Source: Thysanoteuthis rhombus
Lineage: Eukaryota; Mollusca; Cephalopoda; Oegopsida; Thysanoteuthidae
Direction of reading: 5' to 3'
DNA length: 64,000 nt
NCBI GenBank assembly: GCA_963457665.1
Contig: OY735216.1
Coordinates: forward strand, 37,446,544 to 37,510,543
The notes under the pieces were generated by a model that did no database searches, was not told the DNA's origin, and saw only the letters and a program-made list of their open reading frames with translations. The position numbers and the translations under genes were made by a program. Positions 1 through 10,967 of the stretch are shown here, piece after piece (position 1 is the first letter of the stretch; each line of letters starts with the position of its first letter).

Positions 1-256
1 GGATTCTCACGTGTGCCATGTAACCTCATGTGATGTTATATGTGGTCACGATGTTACATGGTGGACATCCTTGATTAGAGAAAATTCAACGTCACGCTAT
101 CTCGCACCCAACAAAAACAGAAAATATGAGACATAGTCACATGAGCGAACCAGAAAGGACGTGATATCACGTGACTTGCAGCAGTGAGTCTCTCAGCAAT
201 AAGCGTTAGCCTTCGCACAACTAACGTTCACATGAACTCTTATGAGTTCACGTGAC
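1..256. promoter_or_regulatory. Cluster of E-box palindromes
   Basis: Three CACGTG palindromes (8-13, 168-173, 249-254) and two CACATG sites (138-143, 229-234) fall within 256 bases of AT-rich DNA. The last two sit in an inverted repeat: TCACATGAACTC (228-239), a 4-base spacer, and GAGTTCACGTGA (244-255), with one mismatch. CACGTG is the core site of bHLH factors of the USF/MYC/TFE type. No gene start is visible nearby, so a regulatory role is inference. The block could equally be the end of an unrecognised repeat. Confidence 0.3.
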
Positions 257-806
257 ATGATAACAATGTGTCCCCGCCTCTAGTCCAACAAATATGTTGG
301 CCATCAATGTATTGATGACTCATTTTCCAAATTCATCTCTGATTGTTTTGAATTATTTCTAGAATGCTAAAGTCTCAAGGCTCAAATCATGTTACGCCCT
401 TCGCTTAGTTGGTTCTCAAAATCAACGCTGCCCTAGTTATCTTGTATTATAAATCGATTATCGATTGTCTTAGAGTATGGTTTAAAATTTTCAGAAATTA
501 ACGAGTCTTACGGTAAAACACGAGAATTTTCTCGGATGACATCAAGTACGAATGAAAAATTAAAATAACAGAGAATAATGACAAGTAAGTAAGTAGAGAA
601 TCTCAGAATGATTTCGTTCAGAATTTTTAGTAAGAAAATATTGATATCAAGATTGCTTTAGAAAAATCAACGAATGGCAACATGGACGTTATGCAGGAAC
701 ATAACTGAGAAACGAGTGGATGATTTTAAATCTAAAGCTTCGTGAATAGTACTCCATCTAGGGCATTTCTACTAACATTACAATAACCAATCTCAATAAA
801 TGTTGA
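256..806. other. Unassigned AT-rich stretch
   Basis: No long reading frame, recognisable repeat or RNA gene was seen here. It reads as ordinary intergenic or intronic DNA. Confidence 0.5.
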
Positions 807-866
807 AGGAAGACTGTCAAGGAACCAAGCCCCCCGGCCCCCAGATCTACAGCTACGCCCCTAACA
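807..866 (-). mobile_element. Terminal piece of a GGCGTAGCTAG-type element
   Basis: The segment reads GGAACCAAGC, a C-rich run, CCAGATCTACAGCTACGCCCC. It aligns base for base with 63301-63352 and, in reverse complement, with 1185-1231. All would start with CAGNGGCGTAGCTNGAGA as an outer end. Ends of this type are common in non-autonomous DNA transposons of invertebrates. The superfamily cannot be told from the end alone, and no matching second end or target duplication was found. Confidence 0.4.
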
Positions 867-1184
867 CTAAGAATACATTTTCGAAAAAGGAGTGTGGGCC
901 AGCTTTTCTAATTTGCTAAAGTATTTTTTTTTTATTATTTTGTAGATCTAATTTTTATAATGGACTTCACCGAGGGCGCCTTCTACAGAGCAACGATTAA
1001 GGAAATCCAGCCCTCACTGAATGTTCTACTATTATGGGCCTGTGCCGGGCTTAAATAAGTAAACGTCTATATCAAATTGTACCATCCTTAATCAAGTCAG
1101 GCTGAAAATATTATTTCCTTTCACATCGCAGATGTTTAGCGACAATCAGCCTGCTCAGTACTGAGATGGATGTCCATTTTGGAA

Positions 1185-1231
1185 CATAGGGGTATAGCTG
1201 GAGATCTGGGGAGCCAACTGCTTGGCTCCTC
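1185..1231 (+). mobile_element. Terminal piece of a GGCGTAGCTAG-type element
   Basis: The segment starts AGGGGTATAGCTGGAGATC and continues into a GGAGCCAA block. It is the inverse of 807-866 with roughly three quarters of positions matching by eye. A third end in the same direction follows at 1371-1415 (CAGTGGCGTAGCCAGAGA). These are probably remains of several small elements rather than one intact element. Confidence 0.35.
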
Positions 1232-1370
1232 CCAACATTTTGCGTGATGGTTCCCAAACATGGGGATGCAGATCCCAAAGGGTCCATAAAAGTATTACTT
1301 GGGGTTCGTGAGCAGACCTTTCAAAGGCCTTGGGTCCGTAAACTTGTTGAGTAAGCAGTCATTTCAAAAG

Positions 1371-1415
1371 CAGTGGCGTAGCCAGAGATTCGAGCGACCA
1401 GCCGGGGTTTTTGGT
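1371..1415 (+). mobile_element. Element end starting CAGTGGCGTAGCC
   Basis: The segment begins CAGTGGCGTAGCCAGAGATT and runs into CCGGGG. It is the best-preserved copy of the terminal motif also seen at 807-866, 1185-1231 and 63301-63352. It stops just before the LINE at 1433, which may have inserted into or beside it. Confidence 0.35.
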
Positions 1416-1432
1416 CCCTTGATTTTGACTAA

Positions 1433-2265
1433 TCTGATTAAAATAGACGGCGAGTATCTGAGCAACCTCAGATTTGCAGACGACATTGCCCTTTTCGCAG
1501 AGAACCTACACGACCTCCAACTAATGATAGATGAACTAAATGAAGAGAGCAAGAAAGTCGGCCTACACATGAACTTCAGAAAAACGAAGATCATGTGCAA
1601 CAACCACATTGGAGATAAAAACACTAAGATCGAAATCGAGGACACAGAACTTGAGAAAGTAGACCACTACATCTACCTAGGACAACGAATCTCCATGAGA
1701 CCCTCAAAAGAAGAAGAAATCAAGCGAGGAATCACACTAGGATGGCAAGCCTTTGGCAGAGCTAGCTCAACCTTCAAAAATAATAAGATCCCATTAATCC
1801 TAAAGAGAAGGGTGTATAACCAATGCATCTTCCCAATAGTCACTTATGGAGCTGAAACATGGAACTTGACCAAGAAACAGACCCGTAAGCTGAGAACCAT
1901 GCAACGTGCATATGAAAGAATAATGCTGGGCCTCACATGGAGAGACCACAAAACAGCACAGTACATCCGAGAAAAGACAAGAGTTAGAGACATCATAGAA
2001 TCCATTAAAAATCTCAAATGGCGATGGGCTGGCCATGTTGCAAGAATGGCAGACAATCGATGGACATCACGACTCACAGCATGGATTCCCCGAGACCACA
2101 TGTGCAACTGAGGCCGGCAAAATGTTAGATGGAGAGACGAGCTAGACAAGTTCGGGAAGTACTGGCTCCGTGACGCCCATGACAGAGAAGTGTGGCAAAT
2201 CCTGGGGAAGGTCTATGTCCAACGACGGACGCTAAAAGACTGATGATGAGATGATGAGATTTCAT
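1433..2265 (+). mobile_element. RTE-like LINE, 5'-truncated, RT to 3' end
   Basis: This is the C-terminal half of an endonuclease-reverse transcriptase of the RTE type. The reading frame enters from unrelated DNA (open from 1299) and becomes LINE at IKIDGEYLSNLR. The RT catalytic box FADD is encoded at 1473-1484. It continues through the conserved tail WAGHVARMADNRWT and WRDELDKFGKYW to a TGA at 2241-2243. One premature TGA at 2109-2111 replaces a CGA codon kept in the copy at 31291-31839; the frame stays open on both sides. The 3' end is GACTGATGATGAGATGATGA, the short GAT tail typical of RTE elements. Over about 268 shared residues I count 18 differences from the copy at 31264-32586, so both are young. 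No clear target duplication was found. Confidence 0.85.
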
Positions 2266-3449
2266 CTTAATGTTCAGAAACGCGATCTATTATCTTTTCT
2301 TGTGAAGCACTTGGAACAGAGCTTCAAATCTTTCAACCAATGATCTACCATTGAGCAAAAAGTGAACATATTCTTTTTTTTTCTATGCAATCTGTAAAAC
2401 ATTAATCTTGTAATCGTAATCCCTTTACTCCTCAGATTTTCTCAATAGAAAATTATATCCACAAAGAACACTTACTGTAAAAAAAGCCTTACATTGGGAT
2501 TTAGCAGCATTGAATTATACGTGAAAATGTCTAGACAATTGTTATAGCGACTTTAATTCTAAAAAATTATTTCAAAACAAAACATAGGGTCCTTTTCCAA
2601 AACAGTAATTAACAAGCAGGGTTCGAATCAACCAAATCATCAACACAAGTCTCTTTAACTTGCTTATCTAACGATCGCAGTATTTATAAGGTTCAGTAAA
2701 AAGAAAGGTGTAGCTCTAGACCTGATTTGGTCCCCTGAAATTGGTTGGGTACTCTGTACAAAAGAAAAGCAGAACAATAATTAGTGTGAAATTCCAGAAA
2801 AAATCATTATCTATTGACTATGATTTTTTTTTCTTGACACATTTTTGGAAATAAAACAGCGAATTCTATTATAGACTGAGTTACAATGTTCTTCTCATAT
2901 TTCTAAAGTCTACAAAAATGTGCTTTTCTCATCGTATTATGTGTGTCTGAAAATCTGAGCGTCAACGTGCGTCCTCTATCATATTTAGAGGTCACAATGA
3001 ACGTAACTGATAGTTTTTATCCGGTTAAAATCACCTGTTTGCACTGGTCGACTGTTGTTTTTTTTATTTTGCTCTCTTACTTCTACTAAAATTAGTTCTC
3101 ACCAAAGCAAATGTCTTTATCTTGTGGGTATCGGGGATCTTTCAAGTAATCGATTCATAATTGTCCAGGAGAGTTATTGGTACGGGTTAGAAATCTGAGT
3201 TTCCTTCATCTTTGGTAAACATAAAATAATGAGTGCCACAGACCAGGCAAACTTAAACAAGGGAAATGATCTTACGATGTTTCATTTTTTGTTTTTAATC
3301 ACAGGAACTATTTAATAGTGTTTTTTTATCATTTAGTTTTTATACGTACGTGTAAGCAAACACACACATACGCTCGTGCACACATACATGCACGTACATG
3401 TACACACACCATTTTCTTGATGAAGGGGTACTCGTTGGCCAGATTAATT
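2266..3449. other. Unassigned stretch with a CA-rich patch
   Basis: No gene is recognisable. A degenerate CA/CATA-rich simple repeat lies at about 3358-3412. A lone B-box-like GGTTCGAATC near 2630 has no A box. The rest is AT-rich and featureless. Confidence 0.5.
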
Positions 3450-4022
3450 ACAAAATATAAAATGCCACTCGCTGTAACATTTATAGACCTCAAGAAGGCA
3501 TTCAAATCTGTTGAAATTCCCGTGGTCATGAAAGCCATCATTCTACAAGGTGTAGACCTTGTATACGTCAAAGTACTGCAACATATATACAATCACAGCA
3601 ACTCCTATATCAGGCTACATAAAGACTTTAAACCCTTCCAACTCCAAAAAGGAGTGAGGCAAGGTGATACCAGCTCACCAAAACTCTTTACAGCCTGCCT
3701 CAAGAGATCTTCCGAAACCTGGACTGGGAGAATAGAGGAATCAAAATAGACAGCGATTATCTGAGCAACCTCAGATTTGCATATGACATCGTCCTTTACG
3801 CAGAGAATCTACACGACCTTTAACTAATGCTAGATTAACTAAACTAAAGGCAAAAGAGTCGGCCTACATATGAACTTCAGTAAAACAAAAATCATGAGCA
3901 ACAATCACATCCGGGGATCCAAGACATCAGAGAATCTCTTAGAAAACTCAAATTACAATGGACTGGTTATGTTGCGAGAATGACAGACAACCGATGTGCA
4001 TTATGACTGGAACTGAAAAGGG
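3450..4022 (+). mobile_element. RTE-like LINE fragment with internal deletion
   Basis: The encoded peptide KMPLAVTFIDLKKAF followed by YNHSNSYIRLHKDF and GVRQGDTSSPKLF is the front half of the RT domain. A shift near 3705 moves the reading frame. After that, FRNLDWENRGIKID and LSNLRFAYDIVLYAENLHDL can be read with several stops; the catalytic FADD has become FAYD. Near 3920 the sequence jumps from the HMNFSKTK region to the RKLKLQWTGYVARMTDNR region, so about 130 codons are lost. There is no 3' GAT tail. This is an old, dead copy, more diverged than the copies at 1433 and 31264. Confidence 0.8.
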
Positions 4023-4202
4023 AACGATGATCTCGTTTTAGCTTACATATGGGTATATGTATTTCAAAAAAGGACATATTTGGTCAGACCGAATGAATTA
4101 TAATTTTCGTTATAGAAAACTTGCTTGAAATGACCTCCTTTCGTTGCACACTTAATATATCACTCAATTTAGACAACGCAAATACAATAAACATTTTTAA
4201 AA

Positions 4203-4298
4203 AATGGAGCTGCTGCAGGAATCAAACCTGTCACTGATAGGGTAGCCGCTCCAGCGTAGCGATGCTCTTACCATTGAACTAAACAGTCGCCAACATTG
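4203..4298 (-). repeat. tRNA-like SINE head
   Basis: On the minus strand TAGTTCAATGG matches the pol III A-box pattern, and GGTTTGATTCC about 45 bases later resembles the B box with a CAGG/CCTG T-stem. The putative acceptor arms do not pair, so this is not a working tRNA. A tRNA-derived SINE head or tRNA pseudogene fits best. Confidence 0.5.
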
Positions 4299-4609
4299 CA
4301 TTGCTATATTGTTCCACATGGTGAAAATAACTAAAATTCAACAATGCAATTAGCGCAGCGTCACGTTTTAAGAAAAGAACGAAATCAAATTTTACATCAA
4401 GCTTAGCTACATGTGTTGGCAGAGTTTCTCAACCCAAAGTACATGTATCCCTAGGGGTACGCAAGAGTAATTGAGGAAGTACGCGAAGTTTGTAAAAACA
4501 TTGTAATTTTGAAGTAATCACAGCCGACTGAACTCGTATGTATAAATCTAACGAACAGTTGGCAACTCTTTTCTGTGTTGCTAACTGCAAGTCAGATTTA
4601 TGGAGTTTC

Positions 4610-4885
4610 CAATATTTTTCCCTTGGGGAGGAAAAAGTTGCTTTTGACTCCTAAAAAGGAAAAGGTTTGTCCTTACTTTTGACCTCAAAAAAGGGAAAAG
4701 AATTCCCCCCCTGCTTTAGAAAAAAAATAAGGAAAAGGTTTCATCCCACTTTTAACCCACAATAGAAAAAGCAGATTTTTCTTTTCATCTTTGACCACAA
4801 ATTTTTTAAAAAGTAAACCAAAATATGAAGCAAGGTAAAAAAAAATTCAAAAGTGTTATCAGAAAATGAGGCAAGGTAAGAATCA
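4610..4885 (-). repeat. Degenerate GGGGTCAAAATC minisatellite, block 1
   Basis: Runs of TTTTGACYCC / AAAAAGGAAAAGG alternate every 40-60 bases. On the minus strand the unit reads roughly TTTTTACTTTTAGGGGTCAAAA. The same unit fills 14960-15800 and 18230-18680 on the plus strand. The copies are too diverged to give a sharp period by eye. Confidence 0.5.
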
Positions 4886-4911
4886 ACTCCCCAAAAAGTG
4901 TGATCAGAATA

Positions 4912-4968
4912 AACGTTCTCTCATGAAGTCACAACGTTCTCTTATGAAGTTACAAAGTTTTCTCACGG
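4912..4968. repeat. 21-bp tandem repeat
   Basis: AACGTTCTCTCATGAAGTCAC (4912-4932) is followed directly by AACGTTCTCTTATGAAGTTAC (4933-4953) and a decayed third copy. The first two units differ at two positions. Confidence 0.75.
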
Positions 4969-5352
4969 TGTCTCAGTTGGTGGACACTAGATTCAGCATT
5001 ATAGTTACATCGTGAACTAAACACCCACCTAAAACATGATGTAATCGTTGAAAATCATTTGTTTTATTTCTAAAGTTTGTGTATTTTGAAGATGTTGGGC
5101 TCGCAAAACTCTGCCCACGATGTGCCTTGTTTACAGTGTTATAACAAATACGTACATGGAAGCACGCAACCAGAAAAAAACTTTTGTTGTAATATAGATG
5201 ATCTACTATAGGCCTGTCTGGTCTGTCTGTATCTTCAGATTTATCTTATCCTTTTATTTTTGTGTTTGTTTTAAGGGGATGAATGAGATTTCTTGTTGTG
5301 TATTCAGCCAATCAACTCCTGGAATATTCACTTTTTTTTACTCCAGATAATT

Positions 5353-5610
5353 ATGGTAAAAATAGAGTCACACTGTGAATCATACATCAAATTAGGTTTC
5401 ACTGTTATGAATATAGTGGGAAAAGATAACCCACAAAGTATCCTATGTTATAGAGTTCTGTTAGACCATTTAATGGAGCTAAGCTTTCTAAAATGGCCTT
5501 TTCTAACAAATTATCCTGATCTAGCTGACAAATCGTATTTCGAGTGGGAGACATCTAATCTGAAACGTATGCAATATGACCAGAGTGGACAGGTGTATCA
5601 CCGAAATTAG
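5353..5610 (+). pseudogene. ZBED5/hAT-like transposase, BED-finger N-terminus
   Basis: The 86-codon frame reads SYIKLGF, then KDNPQSILCYRVLL, then YPDLADKSYFEW and LKRMQYDQSGQVYHRN. This matches the start of the ZBED5/FAM200/ZMYM6-like family of domesticated and mobile hAT transposases, where YLKFGF, PQCVLCYEVLS, KHPDL and LKRMQ precede the transposase core. The identification is from memory of that family. The finger is damaged: the first Cys of the CxxC pair is Ser, and the two His positions read as other residues, leaving one of four metal ligands. No hAT catalytic core follows; the frame ends at a TAG. It is a short dead fragment of a DNA transposon or of a host gene derived from one. Confidence 0.6.
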
Positions 5611-6474
5611 GCTAGGCGAGGCCTATATGGTTGCCTTGTGAATTTAAAAAAAGAAAAAAAATCACACAATTGCAGGAACTTTGATCTTGTCCTGCTGCAA
5701 AGATATTTTTTACTCGCACGTTGAGATAAAATGCTGCAAAGAAACAGAATACTCTACCAGTGTTAAATTATACTGTTCGTTGAAGTATATCTGATGTCAG
5801 ATGATATAAAAAAAAATCAGGTAATTGCATATATCCAAGAATTGCATAGATCCAAGAAGGTATATCCACTATTCAACTTGATTTCGTAGACATATTATCC
5901 GATGCCCAGCTTCATGCATACATAAGATGCGTTGAGTATTAGGACTGATTTATTGCAGGACACAGAGGTACAAATTACGAAGCGAATGATTGAATCTTAA
6001 TGTTGAACAGTAACAATTTACTTTTAACATTTATTTCATAATTCTGCATATCTATAATTATTTATTCCTGGCAAATCATGCTTTCAGAAGGCTCTTAAAG
6101 ATAATTTTGATGAGAGAATATAAAATAATCTTGCCCAAATCATTTAAAGATTTTGTGCTATCCAGGAAGTATTGCTATAGATTGCGATATAAGAATCATT
6201 TCGACATAAATATGGACTAATAATGAGAAACAGACGTATACATAAATGCTTCAATGTATTAATAAAATGTCTTCAAATGTATGAAATTGAAATCAAAAGT
6301 ATTTACGCAAATTACCATTTATAGTATCTGAAGTATATATAAGGTGTACTGTCCATATCTTGGGGTGAAAATTGGCCCTAGAAATGGATAGTAACGGGTA
6401 AAAAATGTATTGCACTGTAAATTATGGTTTTAAAATCAAATTTAGATGAATATGGCAGCTATCAAGAACCCGTA
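5611..6474. other. Unassigned AT-rich stretch
   Basis: I see no gene, repeat unit or RNA here. If the transposase fragment before it once continued, nothing recognisable is left. Confidence 0.5.
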
Positions 6475-6540
6475 CACACATAAACAAATACACACACATG
6501 AACAAATACACACACATAAACAAATATACACACATACCCA
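6475..6540. repeat. 18-bp minisatellite, about 3.5 units
   Basis: The unit ACACACATAAACAAATAC occurs at 6475-6492, 6493-6510 and 6511-6528 with one change per unit, then decays into CACATACC. Confidence 0.85.
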
Positions 6541-6874
6541 TACACTCAGGGGTAGCAAGTAAGAAAAATAGAGAGGGTCTTCAAAACTTTTTTCTGATTA
6601 TTTAGGAGAGTTCTTGTAACCGTTGTATTCCGATTCATCGAACTAATTTCCTCGTCTTTGATATTGTTTTTATCCCAAGGTTTCAGTTGCTGTACTCTAC
6701 GGCCTTCCTCGAATGCACCCCAAAGATTCAACAGATTCTGTATGAGGAAAGTGCAGCAGCCGAAATCTGTAAAAAAAAACAACTAAGAAATTGGTTCGAA
6801 TGAAACAAAATACAACTGTATGCGTTGTCTTCTGATTAAAAACTATACTGATCTTTTGATATTAGAATAGATTC

Positions 6875-7285
6875 TGCTCTATTGCCTGGCTGTGTATGTA
6901 TGTATGTATACTCGTATCTATGCATGTATGAGTCACGTGTAAACCCCACGTCAATGGAGCTAGTGGGATGAAAATTTAAATATTTAGTCCTAAATATGTC
7001 TAGAAAGAAAGATTTCTGTTTTTTAGATTCCCTTCCAAATAAGATTTTAGTAGGGGTCAATTTACAATGTAAGTTCATGTTAAACTGTTTTTTTTTAGTT
7101 TGCACCCGACAGTGTTCACGCTTTTTTTTTTTTTTTTTGGAAAATTCGGACCTTTAGTGATTGAAAAAAGGCATGAGAAGTAACTTATTGATCACCCCCT
7201 TTTAATTGATCATCCCTAACACAGTATGCTGCCAAAAATGTCGGTCCTGTGACAGTTTCTTTTGAATGACCAAGCAGAGCCGTAT
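6875..7285 (-). repeat. Family D interspersed repeat, copy 1
   Basis: In reverse orientation it carries the family landmarks: GGCTGTGTATGTATGTA, CAATGGAGCTAG, a GTAGGGGTCAATTTACAATG block, a poly-T run, TTGATCATCCC, GTATGCTGCCAAAA and the end GTGACAGTTTCTTTTGAATGAC. Nine other copies in this window share the same order. A short (GTAT)n run at 6892-6911 lies where longer microsatellites sit in other copies. No coding capacity was seen. The class is unknown; it may be a non-autonomous DNA transposon. Confidence 0.75.
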
Positions 7286-7904
7286 TTAATCTTTTTTTTA
7301 TTATGAGTAAATGTTTCAATATATATTACATGAAAGCGTTAATTGTTTCATGTTTCAGTGGTATATTATTTCAAGTAATCAAAATGTCTGTTTGCGGTAT
7401 CTTTCTATATACCTTACAGTAATAATGTAACTTGTAATAGTGCTAAAACACATAGGTGCGTACAAAATTAAATCATACTTTTCCAAGACATTTTATTTAC
7501 AGTCCAAATGCCTCATTTAATTGAATAATCATTAATTGGATGCTTCTTTGGTTCAAATAATTTAAGTTGATGCATCTTTTTCACCTGAAACAAATAAGAT
7601 ATTCTAACACACATATGTATTTTTCATTCTGAAAGAAAACTCAAGTTCTTAAACTGATGGCAACATCTTTCGAAAGATATATCTTTATATCCTTTATTTC
7701 ATGGTCACTCAAAGCATTTCTTACTGTAATCAGCGAGTGTAAAGACATTATCAATTGAATGTTGTATTATACCATGGAATGGTGACCCAGAAGACAATGT
7801 CCAGTTACATGTGGCAAGAAATTTCTCATAACAACTGTGCATGCCAATATAAGCAGGTAAGCCGACCTTGAATGCCTAAATTTAATGTGTTGAATGTCAC
7901 CGTT

Positions 7905-8870
7905 ATGGGCAAGAAGCAAGAATTCAGTGAATTCGATAGAGGCAAAATATAACAATTTGATAACAGAGAACGAGGTATTTCCGTAACAATACGCTCAGTT
8001 AGGTGGTCACATTCAATTATACCAAGTACAAAAAAAATCATCAACTTCCGGCAAGGCATCGGACAGCCAACACTTACCGATAAAAGAAGTGAACGACAAG
8101 TACGAGCCAAGAGAAGGGCTACAGTGGCATAAATTGTGGATAGTTTTTTCCAGATGAAAGAAGGGATGCATCACAACACACTGTAGATCGATTATTTAGT
8201 ATTGAGATGCAGAGACACAAACTAGTCAGAGTACCAATACTAACCATTGTCCATCGCTAAAAGTGTTTTCAATGAGCATGCAAGCATTGGAACTAATCCT
8301 TGTATCAATGAGAAGAAGTCATTTGGCCATGTGAGTCTCGATTTCACCCGAATAAGATGGATAACAAAGTACGAGCGCATCGTTATTTTGGGGAAGCGTT
8401 GGTACCAAGATACACTGTGGAGTCAGTTTGATAGTTTAGGCAACTTTCTGCAGGTAAACACTGGGTCATATTATTCATATAGAATGTACTTTGCAGCGTA
8501 CCAACAGCCTTAGTTTCATTGAAGACCAGGCTCCTATCTTCATGTCAACATTCAACGATGGAAAAGGCATATTTCATCAGGACAATGCGCCCTGTCACAC
8601 TGCCTGAGGCGTACAGGAATGGTTTCAGGAAAGTGAAGACTTTACTGCGTTGTCATGACCACCAAACTTTCCAGATTTTAATCCCACTGGGTACTTTTAG
8701 GATGTGTTAGACTAACAAGATCGCTCTGTATAACCTCCACCGCGTAACTTGCAATAGTTAAAGAACTTGTTAAGATCCCGAGACCAGATCATAAAGGAAA
8801 CTTTCAGAGGTCATGTAAAGTGTATACTGGGTACGAGCTGTTTTAATGTTTTGGCTCATCAGTGTATTAC
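7905..8870 (+). pseudogene. Tc1/mariner-family transposase pseudogene
   Basis: The ATG at 7905 begins MGKKQEFSEFDRGKI, a typical Tc1-like N-terminus. The paired helix-turn-helix region follows in pieces (ERGISVTIRSV, IGQPTLTDKRSERQ). Near 8570 comes the clearest block: GIFHQDNAPCHTA followed by VQEWFQE, PPNFPDFNP. It contains the second Asp of the catalytic triad and matches FQQDNAPCHTA...PPNSPDLNP of Tc1 elements. Stop codons interrupt the frame at several places, for example right after CHTA and within SxPPNFP, and frames change between blocks, so the gene is dead. The 3' end near 8830-8870 reads GAGCTGTTTTAATGTTTTGGCTCATCAGTGTA, a plausible terminal repeat; its partner upstream was not found. 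Length is near that of a full transposase (about 340 codons). Confidence 0.8.
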
Positions 8871-10345
8871 TTATTTCTGACTAAAAACCATTCATGAATG
8901 AGAAAAGTAGGTTTCAGATAGCCTGTGCCTAATCCTATATGTTCACAGTATCACGTGTCATACATGCAGAATGCAAAAAATGTTTGTGAAAGAAGCCTTG
9001 TTAACGTAAAGGACGATATCAAATATATATCTGAATCCCCTCCCCCTCCATAAGAAAACAACTGATGCGATTGTTTATTTCGATATCACTTTTTCCGATC
9101 AGGTAACAACTATCACTGACTATCAGACATTTCTTAAACGCGTAACAGACACCGTCGATAGTCTCACACTTACACTTAGTTTTCAGGTTTCTCACTGTCT
9201 ATGCTATTTCCATCTTTTTGTGTTACTTGGCTTCGTTTCTTGATTCAGTTCTGACTGTGAGGTCTGATCATTTTAGTTTCTTCCATCATTCTTCTCGTGT
9301 GAGCAGGCGTCGGGGTTGGTTATATCAAAGTGCTGGATTTTTAGTCAAGATAATCTAATCTGATATTGAACAGTATGATTTTTCTGTTTCACTTCGCACT
9401 TGCAAACTAGTTACGATTTAAAGTAGCTACAAATTTTATGGTAAAGTCTTCAGCAGACAAGAAACTTATTTACAGAACAAAGCAAAGGGTCGACCATTTT
9501 CGTTAGCATGTAGTTCCGTACTTTGAAAATCCAAAACATCAGAATAGCACAACATGCCAACTGTTTTTTATCGAACACATTATACAAATGCTCACCATAA
9601 TGGAACTAATGTAAGTAGATGTAATAAAAACTACAAACAGAAAACTTCTTTGTTATAATAGAGCTACTACAAGTATCTGTAACCTAAACTATGGAGAGAT
9701 AGTCTATGTCTTTATTATTATAATGTGGTTAGCGAAAGCATGTAGCGTAGACTAACAGCAGATAACTCGTGTCCATATGACAGGTATTTAGCCAGTGCAT
9801 AAAACTATACCTGATATCTAATGCTCACTCTATTAGTAAAACCAACGGAGAATGGTACACGTCATTTGATAGAAATCAGTGAAATTGATGCCTGACCGTG
9901 CAGTTTGCTCACAGGTTTAATTCAAACCAAAGATCAGTTTATTAAATTCTTCATACAATTAGTATCAGTACAAAAATAATAAGCATTAATCTACTACCAC
10001 AGTTGATTTCAGAAGGAAGTTTACAAGTAAAAATGATTATTATCCACCATTTCTGTGGCCCAACAATGAGTCACCGAAATGGTGGAAAGAATGAAAGAAT
10101 AGGAGGTATATTTAATAGAAATGTTTTTTAAAAGTTTCGAATAATGCTGTTTTATACAAAGCTAATACTACTCATAAGAGGATAATCTATAACTTGAAAC
10201 TGTTAATAATATTCTGGGTGATTAAAATGTCTCAAATACGTCATGTCCTGTTCGTAAATTACAATAATAAATACAACGCTTCAACAATAAAAAGATTTAG
10301 AAAGAACTGTTTAAAGCAAAGGAGCAGTGGTAAAAAAATTACATA
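8871..10345. other. Unassigned AT-rich stretch
   Basis: About 1.5 kb without a recognisable gene, repeat or RNA. It is unique-looking AT-rich sequence. Confidence 0.5.
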
Positions 10346-10348
10346 TAA

Positions 10349-10775
10349 TAGGTCTGGTTAGTCACTCAGTAGAAACTGCCACGTGACCAACGTCTTATGT
10401 CAGCATGCTGCGTTGGTGATGAACAATTAAATGGGTCATGGATAGAAAGAGAAATGAAAAACTTACTTCTCTCGTCTTTAGCTGGGCAGTGATCACTCAA
10501 ATAGTCCGAATTTTCAAAAGACAAGCGTGAATACTATTAGACACAAACTAAGAGCCAACTTAGAATAAAACTGCATTGTAAATTGACCCCCCCCCCCAAA
10601 AAAAACCCTACTATTTTGGGGTGGAAGATTTTTAGAAAGGTTTTTTTCCAAGTTTTTATGTTCAATGATACATGTTCAAATTTTAAGCTCTCTGGCTTCA
10701 TGGGTGTGACTTGTACATTCGTACAAATATGGTCAAGCTGCTAGCCAGCCAACCAGAACCAGCCAAACCAACTTT
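10349..10775 (+). repeat. Family D interspersed repeat, copy 2
   Basis: Forward orientation. It starts AGGTCTGGTTAGTCACTCAG, then ACTGCCACGTGACCAACGTC, CAGCATGCTGCGTTGGTGATGA, GCAGTGATCACT, a C-run at 10588-10599 and GCTCTCTGGCTTCATGGGTG. It ends in a CCAGCCAACCAG stretch. This is the best copy for defining the forward start. Confidence 0.8.
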
Positions 10776-10967
10776 AAAATGGAAGAAATCTTTGTTGATT
10801 TTGACGTTTGGTTAACAATTTCTTATAGTAAATGTTAATATTTCATGAGAACTAAATAGACATCTTTTCATTTCAATAAAATAATACGTTTTATACCTAC
10901 TTATGAATAAATTTGAGCATTTGGATTTGTTTTTTGTTGTTGTTTTTTCATTTGTATAACCATTATT

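Noticed and set aside
2621-2640. B box GGTTCGAATC as an RNA gene
   Set aside because: No A box or cloverleaf upstream; a single short match is expected by chance.
4203-4298. Functional tRNA gene
   Set aside because: A and B boxes are present but acceptor arms do not pair and no anticodon arm is clear; a SINE head fits better.
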